From Microcaldota archaeon (GTDB lineage Archaea; Micrarchaeota; Micrarchaeia; Anstonellales; Bilamarchaeaceae), in contig DYTL01000035.1 in the NCBI GenBank assembly GCA_020726005.1, positions 1 through 7,906 on the forward strand: 7,906 nt of DNA, in the 5' to 3' direction. Under the pieces are notes generated by a model. It did not search any database. It had not been told where the DNA came from and worked only from the letters and a program-made list of their open reading frames with translations. Position numbers and translations under genes: made by a program. This document shows positions 5,948 through 7,906 of the stretch, one piece after another (position 1 is the first letter of the stretch; every line of letters starts with the position of its first letter).

Positions 5948-7624
5948 TCAGCACGAATACACAAAAATATATGTTCTATTTTTCTTGTCTAATTTGCAAT
6001 ATCCAAACCTTTCAAATTGGATTACCTCTCCTTCGTTCACGTACGAAATATTGCTTTCAGCATAACCCTTTATTATTTCCAAGCTATTTTCGTTAAATGT
6101 TTTATCCTCATTTATAAGATCGTGTGGTTTAAATACTTCTATTTCAATATAGTCAGTAATCCATTGTACTTTTTTTTCAACCATTCCGTTTCCAGCGAAT
6201 TCAACTTCACGACTTATTTTTGAAATCATTTTTACATTATATAAATCTTTTAACCTAAAAATCTCGTTTTCTGTAATTTTATCAAAATCGTTTTTTGAGA
6301 TATAAACAAAATCAGAAATCGCGATTTTCCTTATTCCCATATCTAAATTTGGATGAAGTTTTATTTCTACTTTTATTGGTTTTGCATTATTTATTTTCAG
6401 TTTTATTGGATTTGGGACAAAGAAATAATGTTTTGCTAAAGGTTCAAGTAATTTTCTGTTTTCAGATAAAAGTTTTTCCCAGCCAGGTTCGCTTTCCACT
6501 TTTGAAAGTCCAAAAGAAAGGACAAAATTTTTTATTGCTTCCGGAAGAATACCGCGGCGCGCAAGTCCGTTTAAAGTCGGAAGTCGTATATCGTCCCAAC
6601 CCATAACTTTTCCTTCTTTTACTAATGGAGTAATAAATCTTTTGCTTATTGGAACACCTTTTATTGCAAGGCGCGAAAATCCTATAATTTCCAGTTTTCG
6701 CAATCCGAGAATTTCAATAATTTTATAGTATAGTTCGTCGCGTAGTTCGTATTCCTTGCTTCTCATTACATGAGTTATTCCTTCGAGTGAATCAACAATC
6801 GGAGTAACAAAATCATAAGTTGGCCACACACAATATTTTTTTCCTTGTCGATAGTGCTCGGCTTCAATTATCCTGAATAACGCAGGATCACGCATTACTG
6901 TATTTAAGGATTTCATATCTCCCTTTAATCTTACAATTGCTTCGCCAGATTTGTAATCAGAGTGCATTTTTTTCCATTTTACAAACGTTTCTGTTTCATT
7001 TAAATTCCGGCATGCACACTCTTTTTGTTTTTCTCTATTTTCCGAAATTTCCATTTGAGAGCAAATGCAAACATATATCATTCTATTTTTAATTGCTTTT
7101 TCTGCATATTCATAAATTTTTAGTATGTAATCCGAAGTATATGATTCTAATATCCATGTAATTCCAAGCCATTCTAATCCTTTTCGTATCGCATTTACGT
7201 ATTCCAAACTCTCTTTTTCTGGATTTGTATCATCAAATCTAATTATCATTTTTCCATTATAAGTATGCGCAGCTTCGGAATTCAGAAATACCGCTTTTGC
7301 GTGTCCTATATGTAAATAGCCAGAAGGTTCTGGAGAAAATCGAGTAATTACTTTTCCTTCAATTGCATTAGGAAGCACGAACCCTTTCTTCTCAATTTTC
7401 CTTTCTATAAATACATAATTCTTAAGTTCCTTTTCTATTTCGCTTTTAGGCATTTTGTTTACTTCATCCGCAACCTTGGAGATCAAAAACATGGTTTCTT
7501 TCATATTTTTTTTTGCGTCAGGAAACTCGGCAATTACTTTTCCTGTAATTGAGCCTACATTCGTTTTTCCGTAATCTAACGCATTTTTTAACGCGTATTT
7601 TCTGATTATTTCTATAAAAGACAT
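5948..7624 (-). CDS. gltX: Glutamyl-tRNA synthetase, archaeal/eukaryal type
   Basis: Charges tRNA-Glu with glutamate in the cytoplasm. In most archaea the enzyme also mischarges tRNA-Gln, followed by GatDE amidation. About 90 N-terminal residues precede the class I Rossmann catalytic core, where FSPEPSGYLHIGHAKAVFLN (96-115) carries the HIGH signature at 105-108, followed by IRFDDTNPEKE (128-138). Four cysteines, CIC (186-188) and CAC (203-205), suit a zinc site. VWPTYDF (266-272) and ITHVMRSKEYELRDE (283-297) precede the KMSKS counterpart ISKRF (326-330). From about 390 onward two beta-barrel anticodon-binding domains follow, ending near VQWITDYIEI and FERFGYCKLD. At 558 residues it is full length. 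ATG 7624 has AGGTG at 7635-7631. The tRNA-Pro gene ends 38 bases upstream on the same strand, so joint transcription is plausible. Confidence 0.97.
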   Translation of the reverse strand: MSFIEIIRKYALKNALDYGKTNVGSITGKVIAEFPDAKKNMKETMFLISKVADEVNKMPKSEIEKELKNYVFIERKIEKKGFVLPNAIEGKVITRFSPEPSGYLHIGHAKAVFLNSEAAHTYNGKMIIRFDDTNPEKESLEYVNAIRKGLEWLGITWILESYTSDYILKIYEYAEKAIKNRMIYVCICSQMEISENREKQKECACRNLNETETFVKWKKMHSDYKSGEAIVRLKGDMKSLNTVMRDPALFRIIEAEHYRQGKKYCVWPTYDFVTPIVDSLEGITHVMRSKEYELRDELYYKIIEILGLRKLEIIGFSRLAIKGVPISKRFITPLVKEGKVMGWDDIRLPTLNGLARRGILPEAIKNFVLSFGLSKVESEPGWEKLLSENRKLLEPLAKHYFFVPNPIKLKINNAKPIKVEIKLHPNLDMGIRKIAISDFVYISKNDFDKITENEIFRLKDLYNVKMISKISREVEFAGNGMVEKKVQWITDYIEIEVFKPHDLINEDKTFNENSLEIIKGYAESNISYVNEGEVIQFERFGYCKLDKKNRTYIFVYSC

Positions 7625-7676
7625 ATATTACACCTTTCCAATACTTATGAAAGATTTGTTTTTGGGATCGCTGGGA

Positions 7677-7758
7677 TTTTCACTATAACAATAGTTCATT
7701 TTTCTTTTAGAGTGAACTACTTAAATTTTTTCTTTTTTTAAAAGAAAAAAGGTATGGA
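7677..7758 (-). other. tRNA-Pro intron 2, 82 nt, T loop position 59/60
   Basis: It interrupts the T loop between A59 (7759) and T60 (7676). The junction is a textbook BHB. Exon TTCA (7764-7761) pairs with intron TGAA (7682-7679) as the 4-bp central helix. The two 3-nt bulges are both AAT (7760-7758 and 7678-7676), each cut after the second base. The outer helix is the T stem GGG/CCC. The inner helix is CCATA/TATAG (7757-7753, 7687-7683) with one C/A mismatch. Inside the intron, TTTTTCTTTT (7750-7741) faces AAAAGAAAAA (7736-7727) and TAGTTCA (7719-7713) faces TGAACTA (7698-7692), giving two further hairpins. Confidence 0.9.
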
Positions 7759-7795
7759 TTTGAACCCAAATAACAAGCTCCCGAAGCTTGCAGCA

Positions 7796-7831
7796 TACAG
7801 GCGCCGCTTCACAAACAAATATTCGCAACGT
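7796..7831 (-). other. tRNA-Pro intron 1, 36 nt, D-arm position 21/22
   Basis: It lies between A21 (7832) and base 22 (7795). The proposed BHB has central helix CTGG/CCTG (7837-7834, 7801-7798) with one T/T mismatch, 3-nt bulges TAA (7833-7831) and TAT (7797-7795), and an intron helix CGTTGC/GCGGCG (7830-7825, 7807-7802) of six pairs including two G-U. The exon-side helix CAAC/GCTG (7841-7838, 7794-7791) has one mismatch. This is a relaxed motif compared with intron 2. The exact cut could shift by a base or two without losing the D stem. Confidence 0.75.
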
Positions 7832-7876
7832 TACCAGGTTGGCTCACGATCCCGATAATAAATATTACATGTAAGA

Positions 7877-7887
7877 ATTTATAAAAT
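7877..7887 (-). promoter_or_regulatory. TATA-like box of the tRNA-Pro gene
   Basis: The minus strand reads ATTTTATAAAT at 7887-7877, which is 24-34 bases upstream of G1 of the tRNA at 7853. This is the expected position for an archaeal TATA box serving a stable RNA gene that starts near its mature 5' end. Confidence 0.65.
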
Positions 7888-7906
7888 CTTTATTAAGAGT
7901 GTACAT

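Larger units (their letters stand above)
7663..7853 (-). tRNA. tRNA-Pro (anticodon CGG) with two non-canonical introns
   Basis: Exons 7853-7832, 7795-7759 and 7676-7663 join into a 73-nt tRNA. Acceptor GGGATCG (7853-7847) pairs perfectly with CGATCCC (7670-7664), and A73 is at 7663; CCA is not encoded. T8 and G9 follow, then D stem AGCC/TGCT (7844-7841, 7795-7792; A-T, G-C, C-G, with C13 facing T22) and D loop AACCTGGTA, the same length as in bacterial tRNA-Pro. Anticodon stem CAAGC/GCTTG (7790-7786, 7778-7774) holds loop TTCGGGA with anticodon CGG at 7783-7781, reading CCG. Variable loop is TTAT (T48 suits A15). T stem TTGGG/CCCAG (7769-7765, 7675-7671) closes loop TTCAAAT only after intron removal. 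Unspliced, the 3' part (CCATACC) fits no acceptor. Odd points are A10 and the C13/T22 mismatch. gltX follows 38 bases downstream. Confidence 0.9.

Noticed and set aside
7791..7807. Second D arm formed by GCGGC/GCTGC just before the anticodon arm
   Set aside because: The loop lacks GG, position 8-9 and acceptor partners fail, and the GCGGCG segment is better used in the intron helix of the D-arm BHB.
7751..7853. Split (trans-spliced) or degenerate tRNA: the 5' half and the T arm seemed not to belong together
   Set aside because: CGATCCCA and CCCAG at 7675-7663 complete both stems in cis, with a perfect BHB at the junction, so a cis intron explains everything.
7751..7853. tRNA on the plus strand starting at GGTATGG
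   Set aside because: The plus strand reads GGATTTGAACCC, the reverse complement of a T arm, and no plus-strand cloverleaf closes.
1..7906. CRISPR array, insertion sequence, attachment site or replication origin
   Set aside because: No regularly spaced repeats, transposase, integrase, or origin-type repeat cluster is present.

Overview
The window looks archaeal, about one third G+C. Evidence: a DUF460/COG2433 RNase H-fold protein, an archaeal long-type FKBP, a GluRS of the archaeal/eukaryal branch, AT-rich TATA-like boxes near starts, GAGGTG/AGGTG ribosome binding sites, and a tRNA gene broken by introns with bulge-helix-bulge (BHB) junctions. Very compact spacing and multiple non-canonical tRNA introns suggest a small-genome (DPANN-like) lineage, but lineage is inference only.

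Layout: (1) 1-482, plus strand, 3' end of a DUF460 RuvC/YqgF-like protein. (2) 549-4173, three minus-strand genes: a sequon-packed membrane-anchored surface protein, a carboxynorspermidine/carboxyspermidine synthase (saccharopine-dehydrogenase fold) and, after a strong hairpin plus U-tract, carboxynorspermidine/carboxyspermidine decarboxylase (nspC). (3) 4302-5739, plus strand, an FKBP prolyl isomerase and an unrecognised 255-aa protein separated by one base. (4) 5740-5947, a short gap with two overlapping tiny ORFs and a 10-bp inverted repeat. (5) 5948-7624, minus strand, glutamyl-tRNA synthetase. (6) 7663-7853, minus strand, a tRNA-Pro(CGG) gene whose acceptor and T stems close only when an 82-nt intron in the T loop is removed, with a second 36-nt intron at the end of the D loop.

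The two polyamine genes encode consecutive steps: reductive condensation of aspartate semialdehyde with a diamine, then decarboxylation to a triamine. This is the alternative, S-adenosylmethionine-independent triamine route. The tRNA-Pro and gltX share a strand 38 nt apart and may be co-transcribed. A ~48-bp intergenic element occurs twice, just upstream of nspC and of the surface-protein gene, in the same orientation.

The strongest unusual signal is the doubly interrupted tRNA-Pro, which a simple tRNA scan would probably miss or mis-fold.
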